Source of the DNA: DASYDU01 sp031403315
Lineage (GTDB): Bacteria; Planctomycetota; Planctomycetia; Pirellulales; Lacipirellulaceae
Direction: 5' to 3'
DNA: 14,942 bases
Assembly: GCA_031403315.1 (NCBI GenBank)
Contig: JANNTD010000210.1
Span: 1-14,942 of the forward strand
Every line of letters begins with the position of its first letter. Position 1 is the stretch's first letter. Shown here piece by piece: positions 6,665 to 14,552 of the stretch. A program made the position numbers and the translations under genes. The notes under the pieces were generated by a model. That model saw only the letters and a list, made by a program, of their open reading frames with translations, was not told the origin of the DNA and searched no databases.

Positions 6665-7459
6665 TCACGCTGTAGCCCTCCCGCTCCACCAACTCGTGCG
6701 ACGGCGTCGCTGGGTCGTGCGACGGCCGGCGGTGACGCCGCGGCCCGCGGCGATGCGAGCCGGATAGCGGCTGCACAAGTCGTCGGCGGTTTGCACGTCG
6801 GCCAGTTCGCAGATTCGCTCGTACGCCCGACCCATCAGCGGCCGGCGAGTACGTGGACTGTGGCCGTCGGTCGCCACGATGTGTACCAGTCCGTCGGCGA
6901 TCATCTGCTCGGCCAGTTCCTTGGCGTGCGAACCCATCGTGCCGCACAGGCTGCCGGCCGTGAGTTGCAGCAGACAGCCGGCGTCCACCAGCTCCGCGGC
7001 GAGTTCTGGTTGCCGCAGAATGCCTTCGTTTCGTTCCGGATGGGCGAGCACCACGGTAATCCGCCGCGCCGCCAGCTCGGTCATCAGGCCATCGAGCGGA
7101 AAATAGAGTTCGTGCGGTAGCTCCAAGAGCACGTGTCGGCGGTGGTCGCCGAGCGTCACCAGCTCACCGGTCACCAGCTGTTCCACGAGCCCGGGCTCGA
7201 TGCGAATCTCCCCGCCAGCCAGCACAGTCAACGGAATGTCTTCCGCCGCGAGCCGCGTGTTGAGCTCGGCCACCAGAGTGCGAATTTCGTTGCCCCGGTT
7301 GTCGCTCCACGAGCCAAGCTGGTGCGGGGTGGCCACGATCGTCGCGGTGCCATCTTCGGTCGCGAGCCGAGCCATCGCCAACGCATCGTCCCAGTGCTTT
7401 GCCCCATCGTCGATGCCGGGCAGGATGTGACAGTGAATATCAACAAACGGTTCGTGCAT
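6665..7459 (-). CDS. PHP-family tyrosine phosphatase / capsule regulator, CpsB/YwqE type
   Basis: The protein is 264 residues, near the family norm of about 250. Metal-binding motifs of the PHP fold are in order: DIHCHILPGIDDGA (7-20), ATPH (43-46), GGEIRIEP (82-89), ELPHE (113-117), LAHPERN (138-144) and VATDGHSPRTRRP (195-207). The family dephosphorylates tyrosines, typically on BY-kinases that control exopolysaccharide chain length; the partner kinase is not in the window. ATG 7459 puts the HCH motif at the usual distance from the N-terminus; GTG 7501, in frame, is an alternative and neither has a strong ribosome-binding site. The last 25 residues or so are unusually Arg-rich and may be a lineage extension or a frameshifted end. 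The promoter at 7602-7629 probably drives this gene and the peptidase gene. Confidence 0.87.
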   Translation of the reverse strand: MHEPFVDIHCHILPGIDDGAKHWDDALAMARLATEDGTATIVATPHQLGSWSDNRGNEIRTLVAELNTRLAAEDIPLTVLAGGEIRIEPGLVEQLVTGELVTLGDHRRHVLLELPHELYFPLDGLMTELAARRITVVLAHPERNEGILRQPELAAELVDAGCLLQLTAGSLCGTMGSHAKELAEQMIADGLVHIVATDGHSPRTRRPLMGRAYERICELADVQTADDLCSRYPARIAAGRGVTAGRRTTQRRRRTSWWSGRATA

Positions 7460-7518
7460 GGAATGGTCGGTCCGCGAGACGGCCGCACGTGCGATGCGCA
7501 CGTCTCAAGCGTTTAGGT

Positions 7519-7535
7519 CGCCGACGACGTCGGCG
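7519..7535 (-). promoter_or_regulatory. Leader hairpin: 7-bp perfect stem with a 3-nt loop
   Basis: CGCCGAC, loop GAC, GTCGGCG. It falls in the inferred 5' leader of the phosphatase message, about 60 nt before ATG 7459 and 18 nt before the alternative GTG 7501. Confidence 0.4.
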
Positions 7536-7562
7536 CTCGATTCGAGGAGTAAAAGTTCCGTA

Positions 7563-7582
7563 GTCCCGCTTATGCCCGGGAC
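7563..7582 (-). promoter_or_regulatory. Leader hairpin: GTCCCG / CGGGAC, 8-nt loop
   Basis: There is a 6-bp perfect stem. GCCCG-GGA-CGGGC (7574-7586) is a competing alternative fold over the same bases. It lies soon after the inferred transcription start of the phosphatase message. Confidence 0.35.
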
Positions 7583-7594
7583 GGGCGAGATGAG

Positions 7595-7617
7595 CCGCGG
7601 GAGTATAACGACCGCGG
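7595..7617. promoter_or_regulatory. Paired CCGCGG sites bracketing a -10 box, candidate operator
   Basis: CCGCGG stands at 7595-7600 and 7612-7617, 17 bp centre to centre, one on each side of the TATACT box at 7602-7607. Such placement would let a bound dimer block or tune the promoter. The sites are short and GC-rich, so chance is not excluded. Confidence 0.4.
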
Positions 7618-7629
7618 TTGGCCGGTCAA
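7602..7629 (-). promoter_or_regulatory. Sigma70-like promoter facing the phosphatase gene
   Basis: On the minus strand TTGACC (7629-7624), a 16-nt spacer, and TATACT (7607-7602) each match five of six consensus bases. The start site would be near 7595, giving a leader of about 136 nt before ATG 7459. This is the best promoter visible in the window. Confidence 0.6.
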
Positions 7630-7780
7630 GGTAAGTTCGCCGCCAGCCAGCAACAGATAATTGCGGGATCGAACCATTCGCCGGCATTGCAAAATGGTGC
7701 AGGCAGAACCCGGAGTTGCTATCATGGCCGTTCGGTGTGTGGGCGGAACGACTCGACGACAATTTGACGTATCGAATCCT

Positions 7781-9352
7781 ATGCAAGGTCTCTCGTTTAT
7801 TGCCGGCGGACGGGGTGGGAAGTTTGGCGCCGCGTTCCACGCCGTGAATCCCGCCACTGGCGCAAAGCTCGAACCCGCGTTCTACGGGGCGGAGGCGGCG
7901 GAGCTCGACCGGGCGTGTGCGGCGGCCGGACAGGCTTTCGACGTTTTTGGCCACTCGAGCGACGCCGCCCGGGCCAAATTGCTGCGCGCGATTGCCGAAC
8001 GGATCGAGAAGAACGACGAACTCATCGCCCGCGGCCAACTCGAGACCGGCCTCGCGCAAGTGCGACTCCAAGGCGAACGGGCCCGGACTTGCGGGCAGTT
8101 GCGATTGTTCGCGGCGCTGCTCGACGACGGCAACTGGGTCGGCGCTCGCATCGACCACGCCCAGCCCGATCGCCAGCCGTTCGCCAAGCCCGACGTCCGG
8201 TCGATGCGGCGGCCGCTCGGTCCGGTGGCCGTGTTTTGTGCGAGCAATTTCCCGTTAGCATTTTCCGTGGCCGGCGGCGACACCGCGTCGGCACTAGCGG
8301 CGGGCTGCCCCGTCATTGTGAAGGCACATCACGCACATCCCGGAGTGGCCGAGCTCGTGGCGGAGTTGATCGTTGCGGCGGTGTCGGAGTGCAAATTGCC
8401 GGCGGGCGTATTCTCGCTGTTGTATGGTGCGGGCCGCACCGTCGGCCAAGCGCTCGTGAGCCATCCGCGCGTGAAGGCGGTCGGCTTCACCGGTTCGCGC
8501 TCCGGTGGGCAGGCTCTGATGAAAGCCGCCGCCGCGCGGTCCGAGCCGATCCCCGTCTACGCCGAAATGAGCAGCGTCAATCCGATGTTCCTGCTCCCCG
8601 GCGCGCTCCGCGAAAGGGCAATTCAGATCGCCGAGGGGCTGCAAGCGTCGGTGACGCTCGGCGTCGGACAGTTTTGCACCAATCCCGGGTTGGTGTTCAT
8701 TCCGGTTGGCGCGGCGTCGGAGGCGTTTCGCGCGAAGCTTGTCGAATTGATGAGCACGACGCCCGCCTGCCCCATGCTGCATCACGGCATCCGCGAGTCC
8801 TATACAGTCGGAGTCCAACGCAACACGAGCAATCCGCAGGTCGAAACGCTGGTCTCGAGCACAGCGGAGACCGGCCCGGGCAAGAGTCACGCCGGGGCTG
8901 CGCTATTTCAAACCTCCGCCGATGCATTCATCAACGACAACACGTTGGCGGAAGAAATCTTCGGACCCGCGACGCTGCTGGTCACGTATGAGAATCGCGA
9001 CGAGCTTCACGCGATGATCGAGCGGCTCGAAGGCCAACTGACGGCGACCATACACGCAGCCGAGAGCGAACTCGACGAGGCCGCCAAGCTATTTGCAGCG
9101 CTCGAGCGCAAAGCAGGCCGCGTGATTCTCAACGGCTTTCCCACGGGCGTCGAAGTCTGCCACGCGATGGTCCACGGCGGGCCCTATCCGGCAACATCCG
9201 ACGGCCGCAGCACGAGCGTCGGCACACTGGCGATCGAGCGTTTCACGCGGCACGTCGCCTGGCAAAATGTGCTCGATGCGCTGCTTCCCGCGGCCCTGCA
9301 AGAGGCGAACCCGCTCGGCATTCGCCGCCTGGTGGACGGCAAACACGAGTAA
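7781..9352 (+). CDS. NAD(P)-dependent aldehyde dehydrogenase, alpha-ketoglutarate-semialdehyde type
   Basis: The protein is 523 residues, the usual length of the ketoglutarate-semialdehyde dehydrogenase branch. Seen are the oxyanion-hole Asn156 in ASNFPLAF, cofactor-binding Lys181 in VKAHHAHP, FTGSRSGG (236-243), the general-base Glu262 in AEMSSVNP (this branch replaces the common ELGGK) and the catalytic Cys299 in GQFCTNPG. Family members oxidise 2,5-dioxopentanoate to 2-oxoglutarate in the cytosol, the end of non-phosphorylative pentose, sugar-acid or hydroxyproline breakdown. The next gene, 22 nt downstream, encodes a matching dehydratase. I start at ATG 7781, where family similarity begins (NPATG follows), although no clear Shine-Dalgarno precedes it; ATG 7724 has GGAG upstream, but the extra 19 codons are poor in third-position G/C. 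Confidence 0.9.
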   Translation: MQGLSFIAGGRGGKFGAAFHAVNPATGAKLEPAFYGAEAAELDRACAAAGQAFDVFGHSSDAARAKLLRAIAERIEKNDELIARGQLETGLAQVRLQGERARTCGQLRLFAALLDDGNWVGARIDHAQPDRQPFAKPDVRSMRRPLGPVAVFCASNFPLAFSVAGGDTASALAAGCPVIVKAHHAHPGVAELVAELIVAAVSECKLPAGVFSLLYGAGRTVGQALVSHPRVKAVGFTGSRSGGQALMKAAAARSEPIPVYAEMSSVNPMFLLPGALRERAIQIAEGLQASVTLGVGQFCTNPGLVFIPVGAASEAFRAKLVELMSTTPACPMLHHGIRESYTVGVQRNTSNPQVETLVSSTAETGPGKSHAGAALFQTSADAFINDNTLAEEIFGPATLLVTYENRDELHAMIERLEGQLTATIHAAESELDEAAKLFAALERKAGRVILNGFPTGVEVCHAMVHGGPYPATSDGRSTSVGTLAIERFTRHVAWQNVLDALLPAALQEANPLGIRRLVDGKHE

Positions 9353-9374
9353 CTTCGAATCGAACAGGCAAACG

Positions 9375-10595
9375 ATGAAGCTGGAAAGCCTCAGCACCGT
9401 CACCGAGTTTCGCTGCGAAGACTGTCTGCCCGTTGAGGGTATTTGGGTCGGACGCGTCTGGCTGCCCGCGTCGCTTGCTTATGTGGGCGTCGCCGGGCCG
9501 CACGTGGTCTGCGTCGAGAACGGCGAGGTCTTCGATCTCAACGAGAGCTTTCTCACCATCAGCGAGCTACTGGCGACAGATGATGCGGTCGCCGCGATCC
9601 GCGCGGCATCGCGACGTTCGCTCGGTGACGTGAACGCGCTACTAGCCAACAGTTTATTTCATCGCGTCGGCAAGTCGATCGAGATCACCGAGTCGCCGGT
9701 GGTGCTCAGCCCGTGCGATCTGGCCGCGGTGAAGGCCTGCGGCGTCACGTTTGTCCGCAGCCTGCTCGAGCGCGTGATCGAAGAACGAACGCGCGGCGAT
9801 CGCAGCCAGGCAGAGGCACTCCGCGGCCTGATTCTCGACACGCTGGGCGGCAGCCTGAAGGACATTCACCCCGGCTCCGAGCGGGCCATGGCCCTCAAGG
9901 CGCGATTGCAGGCCGAGGGCGTTTGGTCTCAATATCTCGAAGTCGGCATCGGGCCCGACGCCGAGGTGTTCACCAAGTGCCAGCCGACCGCGTCCGTCGG
10001 CTTTGGCTCGCAAATCGGCGTGCTCGCCGCCTCGGCGTGGAACAACCCCGAACCGGAGATCGTGCTTGCCGTCTCGCCGACCGGCAAGATTCAAGGAGCG
10101 GCGCTCGGCAACGACGTCAACCTGCGCGACTACGAAGGCCGCAGCGCGCTGCTCCTGGGCGAAGCGAAGGATCAAAACGGCAGCTGCGCGATCGGGCCAC
10201 TCATTCGGCTATTCGACGGCGACTTCACGCTCACCGACGTAGCGCAGGCCGAGGTGACGCTCCGCATCGTCGGCGAAGACGGCTTCGAGCTCGCCGATTC
10301 GAGCCGCATGGAAGAAATCAGCCGCTCGCCGGAGTCGCTCGTCGCCCAGGTCTGCGGCGCGAATCATCAATATCCCGACGGCTTCATGCTATTCTTGGGC
10401 ACCATGTTCGCGCCGACCAAGGACCGCGACGCCGCCAGCCAGGGCTTCACGCACCACGTCGGCGATCGTGTCGAGATTTCGAGCCGGCGGCTCGGCAAGC
10501 TCGTCAATTGGGTCAACCACTGCGACCGGTTGCCGCCGTGGACCTTCGGCCTCGGCGCGTACCTCGATCTCGCCCGCAAGCGCGAGCGCGCTTAA
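9375..10595 (+). CDS. Fumarylacetoacetase-family dehydratase, probable 2-keto-3-deoxy-sugar-acid dehydratase
   Basis: The protein is 406 residues. The C-terminal half has the fumarylacetoacetase-fold signature: NPEPEIVLAV with Glu226 and Glu228 as probable Mg ligands, GNDVNLRD with Asp247 as the third, and the Lys-containing EAKDQNGSCAIGP (263-275). This is the variant seen in 2-keto-3-deoxypentonate dehydratases such as XylX of Caulobacter, not in true fumarylacetoacetase. The likely reaction makes 2,5-dioxopentanoate from a 2-keto-3-deoxy-pentonate, which is the substrate of the upstream dehydrogenase. Which sugar acid is used cannot be read from the sequence. ATG 9375 is preceded by a weak AGG at 8 nt. 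It forms an operon with the upstream gene. Confidence 0.85.
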   Translation: MKLESLSTVTEFRCEDCLPVEGIWVGRVWLPASLAYVGVAGPHVVCVENGEVFDLNESFLTISELLATDDAVAAIRAASRRSLGDVNALLANSLFHRVGKSIEITESPVVLSPCDLAAVKACGVTFVRSLLERVIEERTRGDRSQAEALRGLILDTLGGSLKDIHPGSERAMALKARLQAEGVWSQYLEVGIGPDAEVFTKCQPTASVGFGSQIGVLAASAWNNPEPEIVLAVSPTGKIQGAALGNDVNLRDYEGRSALLLGEAKDQNGSCAIGPLIRLFDGDFTLTDVAQAEVTLRIVGEDGFELADSSRMEEISRSPESLVAQVCGANHQYPDGFMLFLGTMFAPTKDRDAASQGFTHHVGDRVEISSRRLGKLVNWVNHCDRLPPWTFGLGAYLDLARKRERA

Positions 10596-10613
10596 CAGAG
10601 GATGCCAATCGGC

Positions 10614-11507
10614 TTACCCTGTCTCCGGCGTCTTCACGTGAAACTCGCGCTGCGAGCAGAGCCAGCCGGCGATTACCGTAAAGACGAAACTCGCACCCAG
10701 CAAAATGGCAATGCACGTTCCGAGTTGCGGATGGTCCTTCAAGCCGGGATCGCCGATCGCGTTAAGCTGCCAGACGTGCGCGGCGAAGTCTTTGCTCCCG
10801 CCCCCAGGCCGCGGCACTTGAAACATCATCGTCCGATACGCGATCAGCCGCGCGTAGTAAATCACCGTGACGAGTCGGATGCTAAACGGAAAGTTTGCCA
10901 GCATACCTTCGACGACCGCCGTGTAGAGGATGCCGAACACCAGGATCCGTTTCGTGACGAGACTCATCAGGCCAAATAGGCTGCAGTAGGTCGCCACCGC
11001 CAGCGATTGGATCGCCGACGCCTTAAGCCAGCGAACCGCCACTTCGCTCACGGCCATCTGAGAGCCGAAATAAATCGCCGCGTAAGTCAGCCCGATGAAC
11101 ACCACGACGAGCAGGGCGGTGGTCGTCATCGCCGCGAGCAGTTTGAGCGTATAGATCGCCCACTTCGGAATCGGCCGCAGAAGCAAATAGGTGATCGTCT
11201 GCTCCTCTTGCTCGTCTTGGATGATTCCCGAAGCGTAGAGCAACGCTACAATCGGCAGCACCGCTTGGGGAATGAACATCATCACCAGCATGAACTCAAG
11301 CACTTCCGGCGGCACATTGGGCGCGGTGAGCCGCACGACTGCCGCCAACCCAACCGGCAGCAGGAACAACAGCGCCATCACCAACCACCGCTTGCCGTGC
11401 AAGTGTTGCCGCAACGTGAGGGTATAGAGCGCCCAAAACGCGCTCAGCCACGAGATGCGTGGCGCGCGGCGGGTTGCGGCAGCGGCGGGGAGGGTCGCGT
11501 TGGCCAT
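10614..11507 (-). CDS. ABC-2 type exporter permease (second of operon)
   Basis: The protein is 297 residues, with about six hydrophobic segments (near 41-60, 73-94, 120-147, 165-183, 188-203, 264-282). The cytoplasmic motif between segments 2 and 3, IIQDEQEEQTITYLLLRP then IPKWAIYTLK, is the ABC-2 coupling region, where the protein touches the ATPase. Its ATG overlaps the stop of the upstream ATPase by one base (TAATG), so the two are translationally coupled and probably form a pair. Substrate unknown. Its stop faces the dehydratase stop across 18 bp. Confidence 0.88.
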   Translation of the reverse strand: MANATLPAAAATRRAPRISWLSAFWALYTLTLRQHLHGKRWLVMALLFLLPVGLAAVVRLTAPNVPPEVLEFMLVMMFIPQAVLPIVALLYASGIIQDEQEEQTITYLLLRPIPKWAIYTLKLLAAMTTTALLVVVFIGLTYAAIYFGSQMAVSEVAVRWLKASAIQSLAVATYCSLFGLMSLVTKRILVFGILYTAVVEGMLANFPFSIRLVTVIYYARLIAYRTMMFQVPRPGGGSKDFAAHVWQLNAIGDPGLKDHPQLGTCIAILLGASFVFTVIAGWLCSQREFHVKTPETG

Positions 11508-12433
11508 TATTTTTGCACCAGGTATTTGAACACGGCCTCGAGATTGTCATCATCCGAGTACACGGCCTTGATCGTCAGACCCTCGTCGAGATAGATCGCC
11601 GGCAGCCGACCGTAAAAAGCGTCGGGCGAGCGAGTCTCGACCATCACGCCGCCTTCGCCCGCTAGCATGCGGACGCCCTCAACGTCGTCGAATGCGAGCA
11701 GCCGCGCGGCTAGTTTGCGGTCATCATCCGCGTGCAACACAATTTGGTGCGGATGCTCGTCGATGAGGTCGCGAATCTGCCGGACGTTTCCCTCCGCGAC
11801 CAGCCGTCCGCGCGACAAAAGCACAATGTTCGGCGTGAGCGATTGGACTTCGTGCAAGACGTGGCTCGAAACCAGCACGCTCTTCCCTTCGCTACCGATC
11901 CGCTGGATGATGTCCATCAAGTCGCGCCGCGCCACCGGGTCGGTGCCGGTGAGCGGCTCATCGAGGAACAGAACGTCCGGTTCGTGGACCAGGGCCTGGG
12001 CCAACTTGATCCGCTGCCGCATGCCCTTCGAGTAGCCGCGAATCGCCCGGCCCATGTGCTTCGTCATGCCGACCGCCGCGACGGTCCGCTCGGCAGCAGC
12101 CCGCGCTTCGTTCCGACCGAGCCCGCTCAAACGCGCGCAGGTGTGCACGAAGTCCCAGCCGGTCATCCATTCGTAAAACGCATCCTGCTCAGGGCAGAGG
12201 CCGATGCGCCGGTTGAGCGTGGGATTGTTCCAAACCGCCTGCCCCAACACGCGAACCGCCCCCTGGCTCGGCCGCAATTGCCCCGTCGCCAACTGCAAGA
12301 GCGTCGACTTCCCCGCTCCGTTGGGACCCAGCAAACCCGTCACGCCCGCGCGGACCGCGAGCGATAGCTTGTTGATGCCGATCACGTTGCCGTACCACTT
12401 CGAGACGTCGTGGAACGCGACAACCGGCGTCAC
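11507..12433 (-). CDS. ABC exporter ATP-binding protein (second of operon)
   Basis: The protein is 308 residues from GTG 12433. Walker A is GPNGAGKST (36-44), the Q-loop Gln is in PEQD, the signature is YSKGMRQ (134-140), Walker B is DVLFLDEP (153-160), and a switch His sits in SSHVLHE. The last 80 residues or so form a small accessory domain, as in ABC-2 exporter ATPases. GTG 12433 overlaps the upstream permease stop as GTGA, the usual coupling arrangement, and puts Walker A at a normal distance; ATG 12475 in the same frame would overlap the permease by 46 nt. It likely energises the permease encoded directly downstream. Confidence 0.9.
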   Translation of the reverse strand: MTPVVAFHDVSKWYGNVIGINKLSLAVRAGVTGLLGPNGAGKSTLLQLATGQLRPSQGAVRVLGQAVWNNPTLNRRIGLCPEQDAFYEWMTGWDFVHTCARLSGLGRNEARAAAERTVAAVGMTKHMGRAIRGYSKGMRQRIKLAQALVHEPDVLFLDEPLTGTDPVARRDLMDIIQRIGSEGKSVLVSSHVLHEVQSLTPNIVLLSRGRLVAEGNVRQIRDLIDEHPHQIVLHADDDRKLAARLLAFDDVEGVRMLAGEGGVMVETRSPDAFYGRLPAIYLDEGLTIKAVYSDDDNLEAVFKYLVQK

Positions 12434-13482
12434 TTCAGCCGATCCAGCGACTTGATTCGGAAGTTCAAGATGCATATCGAAAATACCATGAGCGCCGCGA
12501 GCACCGCGACCGACCAATACCAAGGAGTTTGCGAACCTAACACCACCAGTCGCGACATCTGCCGCGTGTTCTTTGGCTGCAACTTAATGAGCTTTTCCCA
12601 GGCCTTGTCGGTGCCGAGCATACACTCGCCGATGTGCCGGAGATTGGCTGTGTACGAAACGAGCGGCCGCCAATCGCGCTCGGCGGCCGCCTGTTCATCC
12701 GAAGGCGCTTCGCCGGCCGTCGCGGCGCGCACGGCGTCGTGAACCCGCTGCTCGACGTTCACCGCTTCGAGCACCCCGGCCACCGAACTCGTGACGAACC
12801 ACATCCCAATCCAAAACAGTGCGACGTACCGCGAATTGCGCGACAGCGACGACAGTGCCAGAATCAACAGCCCCGCCGAGATCGAGATCACCACGCCGTA
12901 GGCGACACTGGCTAGCAAGATGCGAACCGTGTCGCGGAGGATCGTGATGTCCAGGCTGAACACGATCCCCAACGCGTATGCCGCGATTGCCGGCACGATG
13001 ATCACGGAACCGAGCAGGGCAACGATCACGCCCAGCTTGCCCAGCACGTAGTCGATCCGCCGCAGCGGCCGCGAAAAATACAGCGGCAGCGCGTTGTACC
13101 GCAGGTCCTGGCTGATGAGGTTCGGCCCGATGAACAAAATCAGCACCATCGCAAGCCATGTTTCCGTTCTCAGAAAATAGCTGTAGCTGATCGTCCAGAT
13201 TTCGACGCGATAGGGCCGCGGGCCGGCGAGAATCGCCGGGTCGAGAAATCCCATCATCGGCATGATCGCCGTGATCAGGTCCGACTTCTGCTCCAGCAGG
13301 CCCCACATTGCAAGCACGAATGCCAACAGCAAAGCCGGAAGTACGGCGACGAACAGCATGAGCCGAGTTGCCCGGCCCGCGAGCGCGACCCGCAAGCCGT
13401 GCCGCGTGATCGCCAGCCACCGCCAGGCGTGTCCCGCGAGCTGGCCCGACCAGTGCTGATATCCTTGATCGAAGATCGGCAT
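12430..13482 (-). CDS. ABC-2 type exporter permease (first of operon)
   Basis: The protein is 350 residues. Hydrophobic segments lie near 40-61, 107-122, 150-175, 188-211, 217-238 and 325-342. ISQDLRYNALPLYFSRPL then RRIDYVLGK (123-149) is the ABC-2 coupling motif. Residues about 240-322 form a polar stretch before the last segment, probably an extracytoplasmic domain rich in charged residues. ATG 13482 overlaps the stop of the upstream ATPase (TAATG) and has GGGGAG about 8 nt before it; in-frame upstream sequence is Arg-rich and lies in the ATPase gene. It is only distantly similar to the second permease, so the transporter may be a hetero-assembly. Confidence 0.88.
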   Translation of the reverse strand: MPIFDQGYQHWSGQLAGHAWRWLAITRHGLRVALAGRATRLMLFVAVLPALLLAFVLAMWGLLEQKSDLITAIMPMMGFLDPAILAGPRPYRVEIWTISYSYFLRTETWLAMVLILFIGPNLISQDLRYNALPLYFSRPLRRIDYVLGKLGVIVALLGSVIIVPAIAAYALGIVFSLDITILRDTVRILLASVAYGVVISISAGLLILALSSLSRNSRYVALFWIGMWFVTSSVAGVLEAVNVEQRVHDAVRAATAGEAPSDEQAAAERDWRPLVSYTANLRHIGECMLGTDKAWEKLIKLQPKNTRQMSRLVVLGSQTPWYWSVAVLAALMVFSICILNFRIKSLDRLK

Positions 13483-14402
13483 TATCCGCGCTCCCCCGTA
13501 TTGTTCACCGCATCGAGGAACACTTCCTCGAGGGTGCTTCGCTGGGGACGCAAATAGCGAATTTGCTCGCCTTCGCCGGCGGCGGCTTCCCACAACAGGC
13601 GCGGCGACTGGCCATCGGGAATCCCCACTACGAGCACGTCCTCGCGCTCGGCGACCGAGCAGCCCACCGCCGCGAGCCGCCGCGCGAACGGCCCCATGTC
13701 GGCCTTCAGCCGGACTTCGAAACTCTGATAGTGAACTTGCTTGAGTTCCTGGATTTTTCCCTCAGCCAAGAGCCGTCCCGCGCCCAGCACGATCACGTAG
13801 TCGCAGACGAACTCGACGTCGGGGAGCAAGTGGCTCGAAAACAGCACGCTCATGCCCTTGTTGTGCGCCAGATCGCGCGTAAGATCGAGCACTTCCTGCC
13901 GACCGGCGGGGTCCATGCCGTTGGTGGGCTCGTCGAGCACCAGCAACTTCGGATCGTGGACGATTGCGGAGGCCAGCTTGAGCCGCTGTTTCATGCCGGT
14001 CGAGTACGACTCGACCTTGCGGTAGCGGGCCTCGCCGAGCCCGACGTAGTCGAGCACTTCGTGGGCCCGCTGCAACGCATCGGTCCGCCGCATGCCGACC
14101 AATTCGCCCGCGTAAGCGACGAACCCGATGCCGACCACGTGCGGAAACAGGCACTCATCCTCGGGCGCGAAGCCAACGTCGCGGCGAATGTCGAGCTGCC
14201 GCCGGCCGATGTCCATTCCCAAAACGCTACCCGAGCCGCTCTCGAGCGCGATCAGCCCCAACAACGCGCGGATCATCGTCGTCTTGCCCGAGCCGTTCGG
14301 CCCCAAAAGCCCGATCGCGCCGGTCGGCACCGCGACCGAGAGCTGGTTGAGCGCCGTGACGGGGCCGTAGGTCTTGGTGACGTCTTCGAGTTGAAACAGC
14401 AC
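13482..14402 (-). CDS. ABC exporter ATP-binding protein (first of operon)
   Basis: The protein is 306 residues from GTG 14402, where the family similarity starts (FQLEDVTKTYG). Walker A is GPNGSGKTT (34-42), the signature is YSTGMKQRLKLA, Walker B is KLLVLDEP followed by TNGMDP, and the switch His is in SSHLLPD. The Q-loop reads FAPEDE, with acidic residues where Gln is common, which is frequent in this subfamily. The C-terminal 80 residues or so are an accessory domain ending STLEEVFLDAV. A GGGG stretch 7-10 nt upstream may serve as the ribosome-binding site; the frame is open to 14522 but that part is Arg-rich and non-conserved in appearance. Confidence 0.9.
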   Translation of the reverse strand: MLFQLEDVTKTYGPVTALNQLSVAVPTGAIGLLGPNGSGKTTMIRALLGLIALESGSGSVLGMDIGRRQLDIRRDVGFAPEDECLFPHVVGIGFVAYAGELVGMRRTDALQRAHEVLDYVGLGEARYRKVESYSTGMKQRLKLASAIVHDPKLLVLDEPTNGMDPAGRQEVLDLTRDLAHNKGMSVLFSSHLLPDVEFVCDYVIVLGAGRLLAEGKIQELKQVHYQSFEVRLKADMGPFARRLAAVGCSVAEREDVLVVGIPDGQSPRLLWEAAAGEGEQIRYLRPQRSTLEEVFLDAVNNTGERG

Positions 14403-14523
14403 AACAGTCCCCGCCGCGCCTCGCTGGTCGCCTCGCCGATCGCTTCGCCGGAAAAACCGGGCCCCAACCGCGCCCCAATTTCTCAATGCAGCAAGTGTAA
14501 CCGCGCGGCGGCAGACCTCCAAG

Positions 14524-14548
14524 GACGCCGGTTTTCGCGTTTGGCGTC
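14524..14548 (-). terminator. Hairpin after the right-edge gene, weak terminator candidate
   Basis: GACGCC (14524-14529) and GGCGTC (14543-14548) form a 6-bp stem with a 13-nt loop, 4 nt after the stop of the membrane protein gene. No T-run follows, so read-through into the ABC operon is possible. Confidence 0.3.
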
Positions 14549-14552
14549 GCGA

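Larger units (their letters stand above)
7460..7780. other. Divergent control region of 321 nt between the phosphatase and dehydrogenase genes
   Basis: No gene is supported here. The phosphatase-side half holds a sigma70-like promoter, two CCGCGG sites and two leader hairpins, listed separately. The dehydrogenase-side half (7630-7780) shows only a TATCAT -10-like box at 7720-7725 without a good -35. A GGAG-ATG pair at 7712-7726 opens a frame into the dehydrogenase, but its codons are poor in third-position G/C, unlike the gene. Confidence 0.6.

Noticed and set aside
6636..6947. Upstream extension of the peptidase frame by 104 codons
   Set aside because: The extension lies inside the phosphatase gene and is Arg-rich, and the signal peptide begins right at ATG 6635 with a ribosome-binding site.
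9713..10681. Second plus-strand frame of 322 codons within the dehydratase gene
   Set aside because: It is an extremely Arg-rich shadow of the dehydratase, which has clear catalytic motifs in its own frame.
12434..12475. ATG 12475 as the start of the second ABC ATPase
   Set aside because: It would overlap the permease by 46 nt without a ribosome-binding site; GTG 12433 gives a GTGA coupling overlap and a normal N-terminus.
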